Shown: positions 33,785-43,410, counted from the first letter of the stretch. The stretch: DNA of 64,000 nt from Paraburkholderia domus (GCF_905220705.1 NZ_CAJNAT010000012.1:124001-188000); one strand, 5' to 3'. Program-made: numbers and translations. The notes: generated from the letters alone by a model not told the origin.

Positions 33785-34807
33785 TCATCCTGCCGGGCGC
33801 AACGTAATCTTGAAGCTGGTCGGCGTCTTCCCGTCGATGTCCTGAGGCATCGGATTGGAGCGCTGGACAGCCCGCAGTGCCGCATCGTCCCACGCCGAGT
33901 TGCCGCTGCTGCGCGAGATCTGCGCGTCCAGCAGCGTGCCCGTTGGCGAGCAGCGTACGGAGATCACAGTCTCAAGACCTTCCGTTTCGCCACCCCACGA
34001 GATGTTCGGGCGGACCACACGACGCACCTTGTCCGCGTAACCCGGCGATGTCGCCGTACCACCTGAGCCGCTACCCGTGCCGCTCTTCGCAAGCCCATTG
34101 CCGGTCGAGCCTTCGCCACCGGCCGAACCTTGCATCTGGGCAAGCCGCGCACGCCGTTCCGCATCCAGCTTCTTGGCTTGCGCCGCAGCATCGGCCTGGG
34201 CCTGGGCCTTGGCCTTCGCCGCTTTCTGCGCATCGGCCTTCTTCTGCGCGTCAGCTTCGGCCTGTTTTTGCTGCTCCTGCTGCTGTTGTTCTTTCAACTG
34301 CTGCTGTTTTTGCTGCTCGGCCAATTGCTGCTGCTTCAGGTTCGCGGCCTGCTGCTGTTGCACCTGTTTCTGCTTGGCAGCCGCTGCTTTTTGCGCGGCA
34401 AGTTGCGCAGCCTGATCGGCCGCCAACTGCTGCTGGCGCTTCGCCTCGGCTTCCTGCTGGGCTTGCAGCTTCTGCTGACGCAGCTGCTCAGCCAGTTGCG
34501 CCTGGCGGGCCGCTTCCTGTTGCTGGCGTTTCTTTTCCTGTAGCGCGATGTCGGCCTGTTCGTCCGGCAGCGGCGGGGCAGGGGCTACGGGTACGGGCGG
34601 CGGAGGCGGCTGACGCGGGATGGCCGTATCGGGCACCTCGGTCCACAGTTCGGCTTCCGCGCCGGCCGGCGTGCTGTTCTGCCATTGAATGCCGTGGTAC
34701 AGGAAGAATCCGAGCAGCGCATGCATCACCAGCGCGAACGCGAAGGCTCGCCCGGTGCCGCGTTCACGCGGTGGCTGGAGCGGGTATTCGGAATTCTTGC
34801 GGATCAT
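33785..34807 (-). CDS. tolA: Tol-Pal system protein TolA
   Basis: Protein of 340 residues. A short cytoplasmic start is followed by a TM helix (FAFALVMHALLGFFLYHGI, residues about 19-38), a Pro-rich stretch (RQPPPPPVPVAPAPPLP), and a long Gln/Ala/Lys helical domain II (about 85-235). A Gly/Ser linker leads to C-terminal domain III with VISVRCSPTGTLLDAQISRS and WDDAALRAVQRSNPMP. It links the TolQR motor to Pal/TolB. ATGA overlap with the tolR stop indicates coupled translation. Confidence 0.96.
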   Translation of the reverse strand: MIRKNSEYPLQPPRERGTGRAFAFALVMHALLGFFLYHGIQWQNSTPAGAEAELWTEVPDTAIPRQPPPPPVPVAPAPPLPDEQADIALQEKKRQQQEAARQAQLAEQLRQQKLQAQQEAEAKRQQQLAADQAAQLAAQKAAAAKQKQVQQQQAANLKQQQLAEQQKQQQLKEQQQQEQQKQAEADAQKKADAQKAAKAKAQAQADAAAQAKKLDAERRARLAQMQGSAGGEGSTGNGLAKSGTGSGSGGTATSPGYADKVRRVVRPNISWGGETEGLETVISVRCSPTGTLLDAQISRSSGNSAWDDAALRAVQRSNPMPQDIDGKTPTSFKITLRPAG

Positions 34808-35247
34808 TGCGATTTGACGAGCAGTCCAACGCGTTTGACGCCCTGAGCTTTCAGCTCGGACATCACATTCATCACGACTTCGTACTTCACGGTCTTGTCG
34901 GCGGCGATCACGACCGGCTGGTCAGGGTGCGATTGCGCGCGGTCGGCGATGAAGCCGTGGAGATCGGCCTTGGTCATGTCTTCCTGTTGCTGCGCGCCCG
35001 CGTCGTCCTTGTATTTGACGCTCATATTGCCGTCTGCGCGAATATTGACGATCACGGGCGGAGTCTGTTGCTGCGGCGCTGCACCGCCGACGGTCGGCAG
35101 ATTGACGATCGACGGGGCGACGAGCGGCGCGGTCACCATGAAGATCACGAGAAGCACGAGCATCACGTCGATATACGGCACGACATTGATGTCGGCCATC
35201 GCGCGGCGCTGACGGGAGCCGCGCATACTGGAGGAAGAGCCTGCCAT
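34804..35247 (-). CDS. tolR: Tol-Pal system protein TolR
   Basis: ExbD/TolR family protein of 147 residues with one TM helix, INVVPYIDVMLVLLVIFMVT, containing the conserved proton-conducting Asp. A periplasmic domain with QPVVIAADKTVKYEVVM follows. With TolQ it forms the proton-driven motor. Its start has AAGGAG 7 nt upstream. It overlaps tolA and lies 10 bp after tolQ. Confidence 0.97.
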   Translation of the reverse strand: MAGSSSSMRGSRQRRAMADINVVPYIDVMLVLLVIFMVTAPLVAPSIVNLPTVGGAAPQQQTPPVIVNIRADGNMSVKYKDDAGAQQQEDMTKADLHGFIADRAQSHPDQPVVIAADKTVKYEVVMNVMSELKAQGVKRVGLLVKSQ

Positions 35248-35257
35248 CGTGGACTCC

Positions 35258-35935
35258 TTACTGTGCCTGACGCTGCAAAATGTTCGAGAACTCTTCGATA
35301 AACGTCTCGAAGCGGATCGCCAGACGGTCGATATCGTGCGCGTAGCGGTTGTAGGCGACCACGGCCGGAATCGCGGCGAACAGGCCGATTGCGGTGGCGG
35401 TCAGCGCTTCGGCAATGCCCGGCGCAACGTTCGCAAGCGTAGCCTGCTGCACGTTGGCGAGGCCGCGGAACGCATTCATGATCCCCCAAACCGTGCCGAA
35501 CAGACCGATATACGGGCTGACCGAGCCGACCGACGCGAGAAACGCCAGATTTGCCTCGAGCACGTCCATTTCACGCTGGAACGCCGCGCGCATGGCACGG
35601 CGTGCGCCGTCGAGAATCGCGCCTGAATCGTTCAGGCGCTTTTCCTTACCCTTCAGGAATTCGCGCATGCCGGACTCGAAAATCCGTTCCAGTGCGCCGA
35701 TCGTGTGGCGGTTGTTCGCGGCGCTCTGATAGAGCGCCTGCAGGTCGCCGCCCGACCAGAAATCGCGTTCGAAGCGTTCAGTTTGCGCGCGCGCCCGGCG
35801 GATCGCAAACCACTTGCGGAAGATGAAAGTCCACGACAGCAGCGACAACAGAAGCAGCAGCGCCATGACGGCCTGCGCCAGCAGGCTCGCATTGAGTACG
35901 AGAGAAATGATCGAAAGATCTTGTGTAGTGTTCAT
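35258..35935 (-). CDS. tolQ: Tol-Pal system protein TolQ
   Basis: ExbB/TolQ family protein of 225 residues with three TM helices: about residues 13-36 (AVMALLLLLSLLSWTFIFRK), 127-150 (LASVGSVSPYIGLFGTVWGI) and 165-190 (GIAEALTATAIGLFAAIPAV). These carry the conserved GTVWGI and the proton-pathway Thr residues. It drives TolA with TolR. It is 155 bp after ybgC, so it may have its own promoter as well. Confidence 0.97.
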   Translation of the reverse strand: MNTTQDLSIISLVLNASLLAQAVMALLLLLSLLSWTFIFRKWFAIRRARAQTERFERDFWSGGDLQALYQSAANNRHTIGALERIFESGMREFLKGKEKRLNDSGAILDGARRAMRAAFQREMDVLEANLAFLASVGSVSPYIGLFGTVWGIMNAFRGLANVQQATLANVAPGIAEALTATAIGLFAAIPAVVAYNRYAHDIDRLAIRFETFIEEFSNILQRQAQ

Positions 35936-36090
35936 AAAGGTTCGTTTTAACGTCCCGGAAGGGGGCGTCCGGCTGCAAGGTCACTCGAAGCTTGCCGTGA
36001 GCAAAACGGAAGCATCGGCGATATTGCAAGCCGAACCATGCTTTGTGTTGCTTGATCGATATGAGTTCACTGGCCCCGTAACAACGGGGT

Positions 36091-36561
36091 TCAGTCGTTG
36101 TCCGTTGACATACCGCGGTCGTTCACATTTGGCCCGCGCCGCAAAGCGGCGAGAACCGGTGGCGGAATCGCGGCCGGCCGCAGCGCAATGCGGTCGACGC
36201 AGCCAAGCCGGATGGAACCGGTAGCAAGCAGCGTACCGTCCCGCCACGCTTCCTGCGCAAAATCGACGGATGCGCGGCCAAGACGCTCGATTCGGCTTAC
36301 CACTTTGACGACGTCGTCGAGCCGGGCCGGCGCCCGATAGTCGACTGCGGTGCTGCGCACGATGAAGATTGCGTCCGTGTCATCTGCCAGCCGGTTCTGG
36401 CCGACGCCGCACGCGCGCAGCCATTCGGTGCGCGCCCGCTCAAAAAACTTCAGGTAATTCGCGTAAAACACGATGCCGCCGGCGTCGGTATCTTCGTAGT
36501 ACACGCGGATTGGCCACGTGAAGCTGATTTCCGTGCCGGACTGGCTGGTCAACATATTCAT
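36091..36561 (-). CDS. ybgC: Tol-Pal associated acyl-CoA thioesterase YbgC
   Basis: Hotdog thioesterase. The signature RVYYEDTDAGGIVFYANYLK contains the catalytic Asp, followed by FFERARTEWLRACG. In the family it hydrolyses short-chain acyl-CoA or acyl-ACP and associates with the Tol-Pal machinery. Starts at 36570 and 36561 are both ATG. The second (156 aa) is preferred because a TAAAAT -10 box ends 7 nt before it, which would make the mRNA leaderless. First gene of the tol-pal cluster. Confidence 0.93.
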   Translation of the reverse strand: MNMLTSQSGTEISFTWPIRVYYEDTDAGGIVFYANYLKFFERARTEWLRACGVGQNRLADDTDAIFIVRSTAVDYRAPARLDDVVKVVSRIERLGRASVDFAQEAWRDGTLLATGSIRLGCVDRIALRPAAIPPPVLAALRRGPNVNDRGMSTDND

Positions 36562-36568
36562 GCGGCGC

Positions 36569-36574
36569 ATTTTA
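36569..36574 (-). promoter_or_regulatory. -10 box of ybgC/tol operon
   Basis: TAAAAT on the minus strand overlaps the upstream ATG and ends 7 nt before the ATG at 36561, predicting a leaderless ybgC transcript. Confidence 0.4.
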
Positions 36575-36640
36575 CCGGAACGCACACCCGGAGGTCTGTT
36601 TCAAGATGTGCGCCCCGCCCGGCGGCCCTCAGCTGGAATT

Positions 36641-37387
36641 TCAGCCGCGATGAACCGACAAAGCGGAGAACGATTGGGCCACCGGCATCAGCTCGATCGT
36701 GTTGATGTTGACGTGTGCAGGCCGGGTGGCGATCCAGTAGATCGAGTCGGCGATATCTTCGGGTGTCAGCGGTTGTACGTTTTCGTACATTTTGGCCGCT
36801 TTTTCGTCGTTGCCGCGGAAACGCACGTTCGAGAACTCGGTGCCGCCGCACAGGCCCGGCTCGATGTTGGTCACGCGCAATGCCGTGCCGGCCAGATCGG
36901 CACGCAGATTCAGACTGAACTGGTGCACGAACGCTTTGGTGGCGCCATAGACGTTGCCGCCCGCATAAGGCCAGCTGCCGGCCGCCGAACCCAGATTGAA
37001 GATGTGACCGCGATTGCGCTCCACCATGCCGGGCAGGAGGGCGTGCGTAATCTGCACGAGGCCCGTGCAGTTGGTGTCAATCATGGTGTTCCATTCGTCG
37101 AGATTCGCCTTTTGCGCCGGCTCGACGCCGAGCGCGAGCCCGGCATTGTTGACGAGCACGTCGAGCGCGGCGAAATCGGCGGGCAGCGAGGCCGGCACGG
37201 CTTCGACGGCGGCGCGGTCGCGCACGTCGAGTTCATACGGCAGAAGGGCGTCGCCGAGTTCGTCGGCGAGTTCCTGCAGGCGGTCCTTACGGCGCGCGGT
37301 GGCGACGACACGATGGCCACCCTTGACGAAAGCACGAGCAATAGCGGCGCCGAATCCCGCGGACGCTCCGGTGACGAACACGATCAT
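36641..37387 (-). CDS. SDR family NADP-dependent oxidoreductase (YdfG-like)
   Basis: Short-chain dehydrogenase of 248 residues with cofactor motif VTGASAGFGAAIARAF and an ATARRKDRLQELADEL segment suggesting NADP preference. It has VNNAGLALG and the Ser-Tyr-Lys catalytic group (GSAAGSWPYAGGNVYGATKAF). The overall pattern resembles YdfG, an NADP-dependent 3-hydroxy acid/L-allo-threonine dehydrogenase. It precedes ybgC on the same strand by about 80 bp. The frame stays open far upstream across glyA and nrdR; that extension is antisense and rejected. Confidence 0.9.
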   Translation of the reverse strand: MIVFVTGASAGFGAAIARAFVKGGHRVVATARRKDRLQELADELGDALLPYELDVRDRAAVEAVPASLPADFAALDVLVNNAGLALGVEPAQKANLDEWNTMIDTNCTGLVQITHALLPGMVERNRGHIFNLGSAAGSWPYAGGNVYGATKAFVHQFSLNLRADLAGTALRVTNIEPGLCGGTEFSNVRFRGNDEKAAKMYENVQPLTPEDIADSIYWIATRPAHVNINTIELMPVAQSFSALSVHRG

Positions 37388-37589
37388 TGCAGTTCCCTGG
37401 CTGGTAAAAGAGAAAGGTCCCAAGCCTACTTCCAATGCGGCGCTGCGGCAAGGATGAACCAGCCGTACAAGCGGCTGTGGCAGGGAGGCGGAGCGGGTTC
37501 CGGGTGCGCTTTCGTCAGACATTTGCAAGCTGCTGGCGGCAGCGCCGTAACCGGCTTCGCGAGCGCCCAAGGGGTCGTCAGGAAGCCGG

Positions 37590-37618
37590 TTGCCTATTCG
37601 ATCCTCTTCCAATAAACT
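37590..37618 (+). promoter_or_regulatory. Candidate promoter of glyA
   Basis: TTGCCT, 17 nt, TAAACT, each 4 of 6 to consensus. Predicted initiation near 37625 puts the riboswitch aptamer right at the 5' end of the transcript. Confidence 0.45.
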
Positions 37619-37631
37619 AACGCGCTCATCC

Positions 37632-37732
37632 CTGCGTGACTGGCGATAGAACCGGTTCAAGCAATCGGGTTCAAGGTGGAACAACCCACCGTGAAGCGCA
37701 GGGTGCCGTTTTGCCGTTCGCCTGGGCAGCCG
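37632..37732 (+). promoter_or_regulatory. ZTP/ZMP riboswitch (pfl motif) controlling glyA
   Basis: The conserved pfl blocks appear in order: CGTGACTGGCG at 37635-37645, a GGTGG...CCACC hairpin at 37675-37690, then GTGAAGCGC, and finally the highly conserved TTCGCCTGGGCAGC (about 37717-37730). Spacing fits the two-subdomain pseudoknotted aptamer. ZTP accumulates when 10-formyl-THF is short; these riboswitches then activate genes such as glyA, purH and folD. Downstream, CTGAC-G-GTGGC (37756-37765) can pair with GCCACGTCAG (37801-37810), a possible expression-platform stem. I recognised this by consensus, not by covariance search. Confidence 0.88.
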
Positions 37733-37900
37733 TGATCCGCGCGCATTTATCTGCGCTGACGGTGGCTGTCCTGCCTCGCGTGTGCGGCGATTCTCCATCC
37801 GCCACGTCAGGGCTGGCCCAGCCGCCAGCAGCGCTGCGTACCCTCTACGCAAGATTCGGCGCACGATCCGGTCAACCTGAACACACTCAACGGAATCCGT

Positions 37901-39148
<1,248 letters not shown>

Positions 39149-39154
39149 GCCGCC

Positions 39155-39637
39155 ATGCACTGCCCCTTCTGCCGTCACGCCGATACGCAAGTTGTGGATT
39201 CCCGCGTATCCGAAGACGGTGCGACGATTCGCCGGCGCCGCCGCTGCCCGGCTTGCGACAAACGTTTCACGACGTATGAGCGGGTCGAGCTGGCGTTGCC
39301 GTCGGTCGTCAAGAAAGATGGCAGTCGCACGGAATTCGATCGCCGCAAGATCGTTGCAAGCATGCAACTGGCGCTGCGTAAGCGCCCGGTGGCAGCGGAC
39401 GCGATCGACGCGGCAGTCGCCCGCATCGAGTATCAACTGCTCGGCAGCGGCGAGCGTGAGGTGCGCAGCGAGCGCCTCGGCGAACTCGTGATGAACGAGT
39501 TGCGTGCGCTCGATACCATTGCTTATGTTCGTTTCGCCTCTGTCTACCGGCGCTTCGAAGACGTCTCCGAATTCGAGGACGTGATCGAAGAATTTCGCCG
39601 CGCCTCTTCCCCTCCCAAGCCGCCCCGTAAGCGCTGA
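39155..39637 (+). CDS. nrdR: Transcriptional repressor NrdR
   Basis: Regulator of ribonucleotide reductase genes, 160 residues. The N-terminal zinc ribbon has two CxxC pairs (MHCPFCRHADTQVVDSR and RRCPACDKRFTTYERVE). The ATP-cone domain follows (VVKKDGSRTEFDRRKIVASM). It senses ATP/dATP and binds NrdR boxes. It begins 6 bp after glyA, so it is likely co-transcribed. Confidence 0.98.
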   Translation: MHCPFCRHADTQVVDSRVSEDGATIRRRRRCPACDKRFTTYERVELALPSVVKKDGSRTEFDRRKIVASMQLALRKRPVAADAIDAAVARIEYQLLGSGEREVRSERLGELVMNELRALDTIAYVRFASVYRRFEDVSEFEDVIEEFRRASSPPKPPRKR

Positions 39638-39842
39638 TTGCTGTCGCGCCGGAAATTGCGCTCCAGTTTTCGTTTTCCGCTGCGTAGGTCCGCGCATCTG
39701 CATCTCCGCTCCCGTTATGGTTCGTCACACGTGCATTTTTGCGCCGGATAGCGTCTGAGTGCCACCTGGCCATTCGGCCGATTGCTGGCCCGTTTGCACA
39801 TTGCTAGATTGGCTGCATTCTTTGAAACGATCAGGGATGCAG

Positions 39843-40403
39843 ATGAAATGGGATGCAGTCTGTTTGAGGTCGCACCGCGGCTTTACGCTTGTCGAAACAC
39901 TGGCCGTTGTTGCACTGCTGGCGGTGATCGCGGTGATGGCGACACCATCGTTCGTCGCGTGGCACCTGCGGGACCAGGTCGACGCGCGCGCGAAAGCGCT
40001 TGCTTCAACGCTCGCGTATGCGCGCAGCGAAGCGTTGCGCCGCGGTGCTCGCGTCACGGTGTGCCGAATCGATGCGGCGCGGCATTGTCTTGCCGCAGGG
40101 CAAGCTTGCGGCAATGGCGTCACCGACTGGTCGTGCGGCTGGGCCGTATTGGCCGAACGCGGTGGCACGCTCTCGCTCCTGCGCGCGCATCCTTTGCTCG
40201 CAGCGGTCAGCATTACCGGGATGCAGACAAATCTCACGTTTACGCCGCCGGCAGGGCAGTTGATCGGCACCTTTCGCAGCTTTGATATTGCGCCACGCGT
40301 GCCGTCGAAAGCGACTCAGGGCGACAAGTGGCGGCGCTGCATCCGCATCGCTGCGGGCGGGCGCGCGCGGATTGTCGAAGGTGCGTGTGGAGCGACGTCG
40401 TGA
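39843..40403 (+). CDS. fimT: GspH/FimT family minor pseudopilin
   Basis: First gene of a minor-pilin operon, 186 residues. The type III signal RSHRG|FTLVETLAVVALLAVI has the Gly cleavage site, Phe+1 and Glu+5, followed by the hydrophobic N-terminal helix. A globular domain has paired Cys residues (CRIDAARHCLAAGQACG, WSCGW). It likely primes type IV pilus assembly. The ATG at 39843 is preferred because AGGG lies 6 nt upstream; an ATG two codons earlier is too close to it. Confidence 0.88.
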   Translation: MKWDAVCLRSHRGFTLVETLAVVALLAVIAVMATPSFVAWHLRDQVDARAKALASTLAYARSEALRRGARVTVCRIDAARHCLAAGQACGNGVTDWSCGWAVLAERGGTLSLLRAHPLLAAVSITGMQTNLTFTPPAGQLIGTFRSFDIAPRVPSKATQGDKWRRCIRIAAGGRARIVEGACGATS

Positions 40404-40858
40404 ATCTACATCCGTCGAATCTATGGGTGCGCGTCTGTCCGGCCACACGCACAACAAGGCAGAGAGGCAGCTCGCTGATTGAAGTGATGCTGGCCGTTAC
40501 CCTGATGGCGGTGACGGCGCTCGGGGTGATCGCGGGCCAATTGTGGACTGCGCGCGAAGCGCGTGCGATGGCAATGCGCGAATACGCAGCATGGATAGCC
40601 GATTCCGTCGCCGAAGCGATGCGCGAGCCCGCGGCAGGCGATTCTGCGATCAGGCAATGGCGCGCGCGTGCAACGGTTCTGTTGCCGCACGGCGAAGTGT
40701 CGGTAGAGGAGAGCGGCGGGGTGTCCGCCGCACGTGTCACGTGGACGGCCCTGCGTGACATGCCGGGCGCCGATGATGTCATCGATAAGCCCGCGTCGTG
40801 CGGTGGTGCGGACGTTCCCGCGGGCTCCTCATGCGTCGCGCTGGCGTTCGCGAAATGA
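40400..40858 (+). CDS. pilV: Type IV pilus minor pilin PilV-like
   Basis: A 152-residue prepilin with leader RQRG|SSLIEVMLAVTLMAVTAL, Glu+5 and the hydrophobic helix. Its GTG start overlaps the fimT stop codon (GTGA), which implies coupling and decides the start. The leader before the cleavage site is long (about 25 residues), as in some PilV proteins. Position between fimT and pilW matches the usual operon order. Confidence 0.85.
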   Translation: MNLHPSNLWVRVCPATRTTRQRGSSLIEVMLAVTLMAVTALGVIAGQLWTAREARAMAMREYAAWIADSVAEAMREPAAGDSAIRQWRARATVLLPHGEVSVEESGGVSAARVTWTALRDMPGADDVIDKPASCGGADVPAGSSCVALAFAK

Positions 40859-41664
40859 CGCGGCTGATGGTTATCGCGCGCGGCCATACGCTCGTCGAGT
40901 TTGTGATCGCCATTGTGCTGGGGCTGGTCGTGATCGCCGGCGCGGTCTCGCTCTATACAACCCAGCGTAGCGTGTTCGAGCGCGCGGGGGACGCGATGCG
41001 GATCCGCGAAGCCGGCCTGAGCGCGCTTACGCTGATGGGCCAGCAATTTCAGATGGCCGGCTTCGTGCCCGCTGACGTCGTGGGGTTCAATAGTCCGTCG
41101 CCGTTATTCGGTTGTTCGGGTGGTCGCCCGAGCGGTGCGGATGACAGCGTTATCTGCGAGGCGTTGCCGAGCCGCTCGGACGGCATAGTGGTTCGTTATG
41201 TCGGGGACAGCGTTTCGACGTGGCCGTCGGCGACCGGCCAATCAACCGACTGCCTCGGCCAGGCTGTAACGAACAACAGTGCGGCACTCGGCGGGCAGGG
41301 CGTGCTGGTGGTCAACCGATACTTCGCCAGGGTCAGCGGCTCGACGGGCGAGCCGGAACTCTACTGCGAAGGCAATGGCAAGGCGGGTTCTGCGCAGCCA
41401 CTGGTCGAAGGCATCGAGCGCTTGCGGCTCAAGTACTGGCTGGCCGGCGGGGTGACCGCAATAGATGCGACTGCGGTGACGGCCAGTCAATGGGCAAAGA
41501 TCGTCGCCGTCGATCTCTGCGTGCTCGTCCGCGGAGCTCCGCAAGGACGGCGTGTGCGCTATATCGATTGCGACGGCGTGAGCGCTCTTGGTACCGACAT
41601 GCGGGCGCGGCAGGCCTTCTGGCGACGGGTGGCGATACGCAATCACGCGGAGGATTCCCATTGA
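40855..41664 (+). CDS. pilW: Type IV pilus minor pilin PilW-like
   Basis: A 269-residue prepilin. The signal ARG|HTLVEFVIAIVLGLVVIAG has Glu+5 and a long hydrophobic helix. A large globular domain with scattered Cys residues (GCSGGRP, VICEALPSRSDG) follows and includes the PilW-type DGIVVRYVGDS. The ATG overlaps the pilV stop (ATGA). It is the largest protein of this cluster, as PilW usually is. Confidence 0.87.
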   Translation: MTRLMVIARGHTLVEFVIAIVLGLVVIAGAVSLYTTQRSVFERAGDAMRIREAGLSALTLMGQQFQMAGFVPADVVGFNSPSPLFGCSGGRPSGADDSVICEALPSRSDGIVVRYVGDSVSTWPSATGQSTDCLGQAVTNNSAALGGQGVLVVNRYFARVSGSTGEPELYCEGNGKAGSAQPLVEGIERLRLKYWLAGGVTAIDATAVTASQWAKIVAVDLCVLVRGAPQGRRVRYIDCDGVSALGTDMRARQAFWRRVAIRNHAEDSH

Positions 41665-41858
41665 CCGGAGAACTTTGCAATGCAACGATCCGCGCGGGAG
41701 CGGCTCGGAGAAATCCAGATGTTAGTTCCGCGACAGTAGACGGACGTGGAGAGCACATCACGCAACTAAAACGCCGAGGGGTGTCGAAATCACGCTTCCG
41801 TCTCGTGCGCTTGACTCACGGAGTGTGCTGGCGACGCTTCATCTGCAAGGAACACTCA

Positions 41859-42413
41859 TTGCGCCGCGAGCAATCGAAACAGTTGGCTCGTCTTATCCGT
41901 ACAGGTCGTAGATCACGCGTTCGCAATAGCGGCACCGTCTTGCCGATCGTTCTGCTGATTTCCGCGATGATGTTGACCACCTCTGCGGGCTGGTTCGAAA
42001 CATCGCTTGCGGCGGCGCGCGGCGCTAACAACGTGCGCGACTATTTGCAGGCATTTCATGCCGCGGATTCGGCGCTGAACGCATGCGCCCAGAGCGTGGT
42101 CGCCGCCGCAGGTTTCGAGCCGCAGCCAGTGGCGTCGCTCACACCCGGCGAGCCGACGCAATGGAAGCGCGAAGCCGCGTTCGAAGCCGGCGCCGTCGCG
42201 CCTGTCGCGCAATGGCCCGGATCGCTGCGTGCACCGCAATGTTTGATCGAACCGTGGCGTCTGAGTACTCGTGCCGATGCCCGAGCCTATCTACTGACTT
42301 CGCGCGGTTTCGGCCAGACCAAAGAGTCGCAGGTGTGGTTGCAGATGGAACTCGTGATCGCAGGTGAGCAGATCGAGCGCCACTGGCGTCGCGTCGCCGC
42401 ACGCCCATTTTGA
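41859..42413 (+). CDS. pilX: Type IV pilus minor pilin PilX-like
   Basis: A prepilin-like protein with RNSG|TVLPIVLLISAMMLTTSAG as leader and helix. It lacks Glu+5, as PilX proteins do, and continues with an Ala-rich amphipathic helix (AADSALNACAQSVVAAAG). The chosen start is TTG at 41859, with AAGGAA 6 nt upstream, giving 184 residues. An alternative TTG at 41661 would overlap the pilW stop (TTGA), in keeping with the other genes, but would create an unusually long 90-residue leader. Start is uncertain; identity is moderately sure. Confidence 0.72.
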   Translation: MRREQSKQLARLIRTGRRSRVRNSGTVLPIVLLISAMMLTTSAGWFETSLAAARGANNVRDYLQAFHAADSALNACAQSVVAAAGFEPQPVASLTPGEPTQWKREAAFEAGAVAPVAQWPGSLRAPQCLIEPWRLSTRADARAYLLTSRGFGQTKESQVWLQMELVIAGEQIERHWRRVAARPF

Positions 42414-42423
42414 CGGGAGGATC

Positions 42424-42855
42424 ATGACGAGGCCCCATGCATCCGCATTTACGCTACTGGAACTGATGATCGTGCTGGCAATAGCTGCCACGCTGGTCGT
42501 GTTCGCCGTGCCCTCGTATCGGAGCCACGTCGCACGAACACACAGGGTCGACGCGGCGTCTGCCCTTTATCGGGCAGCGCAATTCGTCGACGGAGCGGCA
42601 AGCGACGGCACCGCGACATTGCCGCCGGGTCTGGATCAGGCGCCGCAATTTGGCAGGCCGATCTACCGGCTGCAAGTGTTGCCGGCGGACGACGCAAACG
42701 GTGGCTATTCGGTAGAGGCAGTGCCGACCGAAATCGGCCCTATGCGCGACGATGCTTGCGGCACCTTCACTCTGGATGCGACAGGGTTGCGCGGCAATAG
42801 AACCGCTGCAAACGGTACAGGGCCGGCAAGCGGCGAGTGCTGGAATACGAGCTAA
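42424..42855 (+). CDS. pilE: PilE-like minor pilin with Ala at the cleavage -1 position
   Basis: A 143-residue type IV pilin-like protein. The leader MTRPHASA|FTLLELMIVLAIAATL has Phe+1 and Glu+5 but Ala instead of the nearly invariant Gly at -1. The C-terminal domain has the Cys pair of PilE-type pilins (RDDACGTF and SGECWNTS). GGGAGGA 4 nt before the ATG is the strongest ribosome-binding site of the operon. No pilY1 follows; the next gene is convergent. Confidence 0.85.
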   Translation: MTRPHASAFTLLELMIVLAIAATLVVFAVPSYRSHVARTHRVDAASALYRAAQFVDGAASDGTATLPPGLDQAPQFGRPIYRLQVLPADDANGGYSVEAVPTEIGPMRDDACGTFTLDATGLRGNRTAANGTGPASGECWNTS

Positions 42856-42930
42856 GGGTGCTACTGGGGAGCGCGCCGACCAGGGAATCGAAACGCAATG
42901 GCATGCAGATAGACCGCATTGCGCCGCGCT

Positions 42931-43410
42931 TCAGTATCCGTTATCAACAGCCCCTTCCTGGTCGCCCGTGGACGTGGCGGAATCACTTTTTATCTGCTTC
43001 CAGATTCGATACGCCTCCCAGCCGGCAAGCGCAAGGCTGCCCCATTTGAGGGCGGGTTTTGCACCCGCTGCAATGGTCGCGCGCAGCGGCTTGGCTAATA
43101 CCAACGAAGCGATCGAACTGATAAGCGGATACTGTTTGAGGAGTGCGCCGATGCTCCCAGCATTGAGGACGCCCGCCTTCGATCCTTTACCCATGCGCAT
43201 GCCACCGAACCCCGGCAGAATGAATTTGAGCCAACTGAAGTGCGTGACTGCCTGCCGCAATTCGATGGTCGCCTGAGCGAGTTCCATGCGCTCGACATCT
43301 GCGCGCACCAGCAGCAATTCCTTGCGCAACGCTCGCAAATGCGGCGCACTCAGATCTCTGGGCTGGGAGCGTTTGTTGCGGAATGCGGTGTCGGGGTGGG
43401 TCTGGCTCAT
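42931..43410 (-). CDS. DUF3318 domain protein
   Basis: A 159-residue protein, mostly helical: LRALRKELLLVRADVERMEL then ATIELRQAVTHFSWLKFILPG, a conserved pattern of DUF3318. A hydrophobic C-terminal part follows (IGALLKQYPLISSIASLVLA). The frame extends upstream, but the ATG at 43410 (MSQTHPDTAF) is more plausible. It is the third gene after DUF883 and yqjE-type genes on the minus strand, a conserved trio in Burkholderiaceae. Function unknown; membrane-associated by inference. Confidence 0.78.
   Translation of the reverse strand: MSQTHPDTAFRNKRSQPRDLSAPHLRALRKELLLVRADVERMELAQATIELRQAVTHFSWLKFILPGFGGMRMGKGSKAGVLNAGSIGALLKQYPLISSIASLVLAKPLRATIAAGAKPALKWGSLALAGWEAYRIWKQIKSDSATSTGDQEGAVDNGY

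Larger units (their letters stand above)
37388..37900. other. glyA leader region
   Basis: 513 bp divergent region between the SDR gene and glyA. It holds the glyA promoter, a ZTP riboswitch and its presumed expression platform. The first 200 bp after the SDR start show nothing recognised. Confidence 0.7.
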
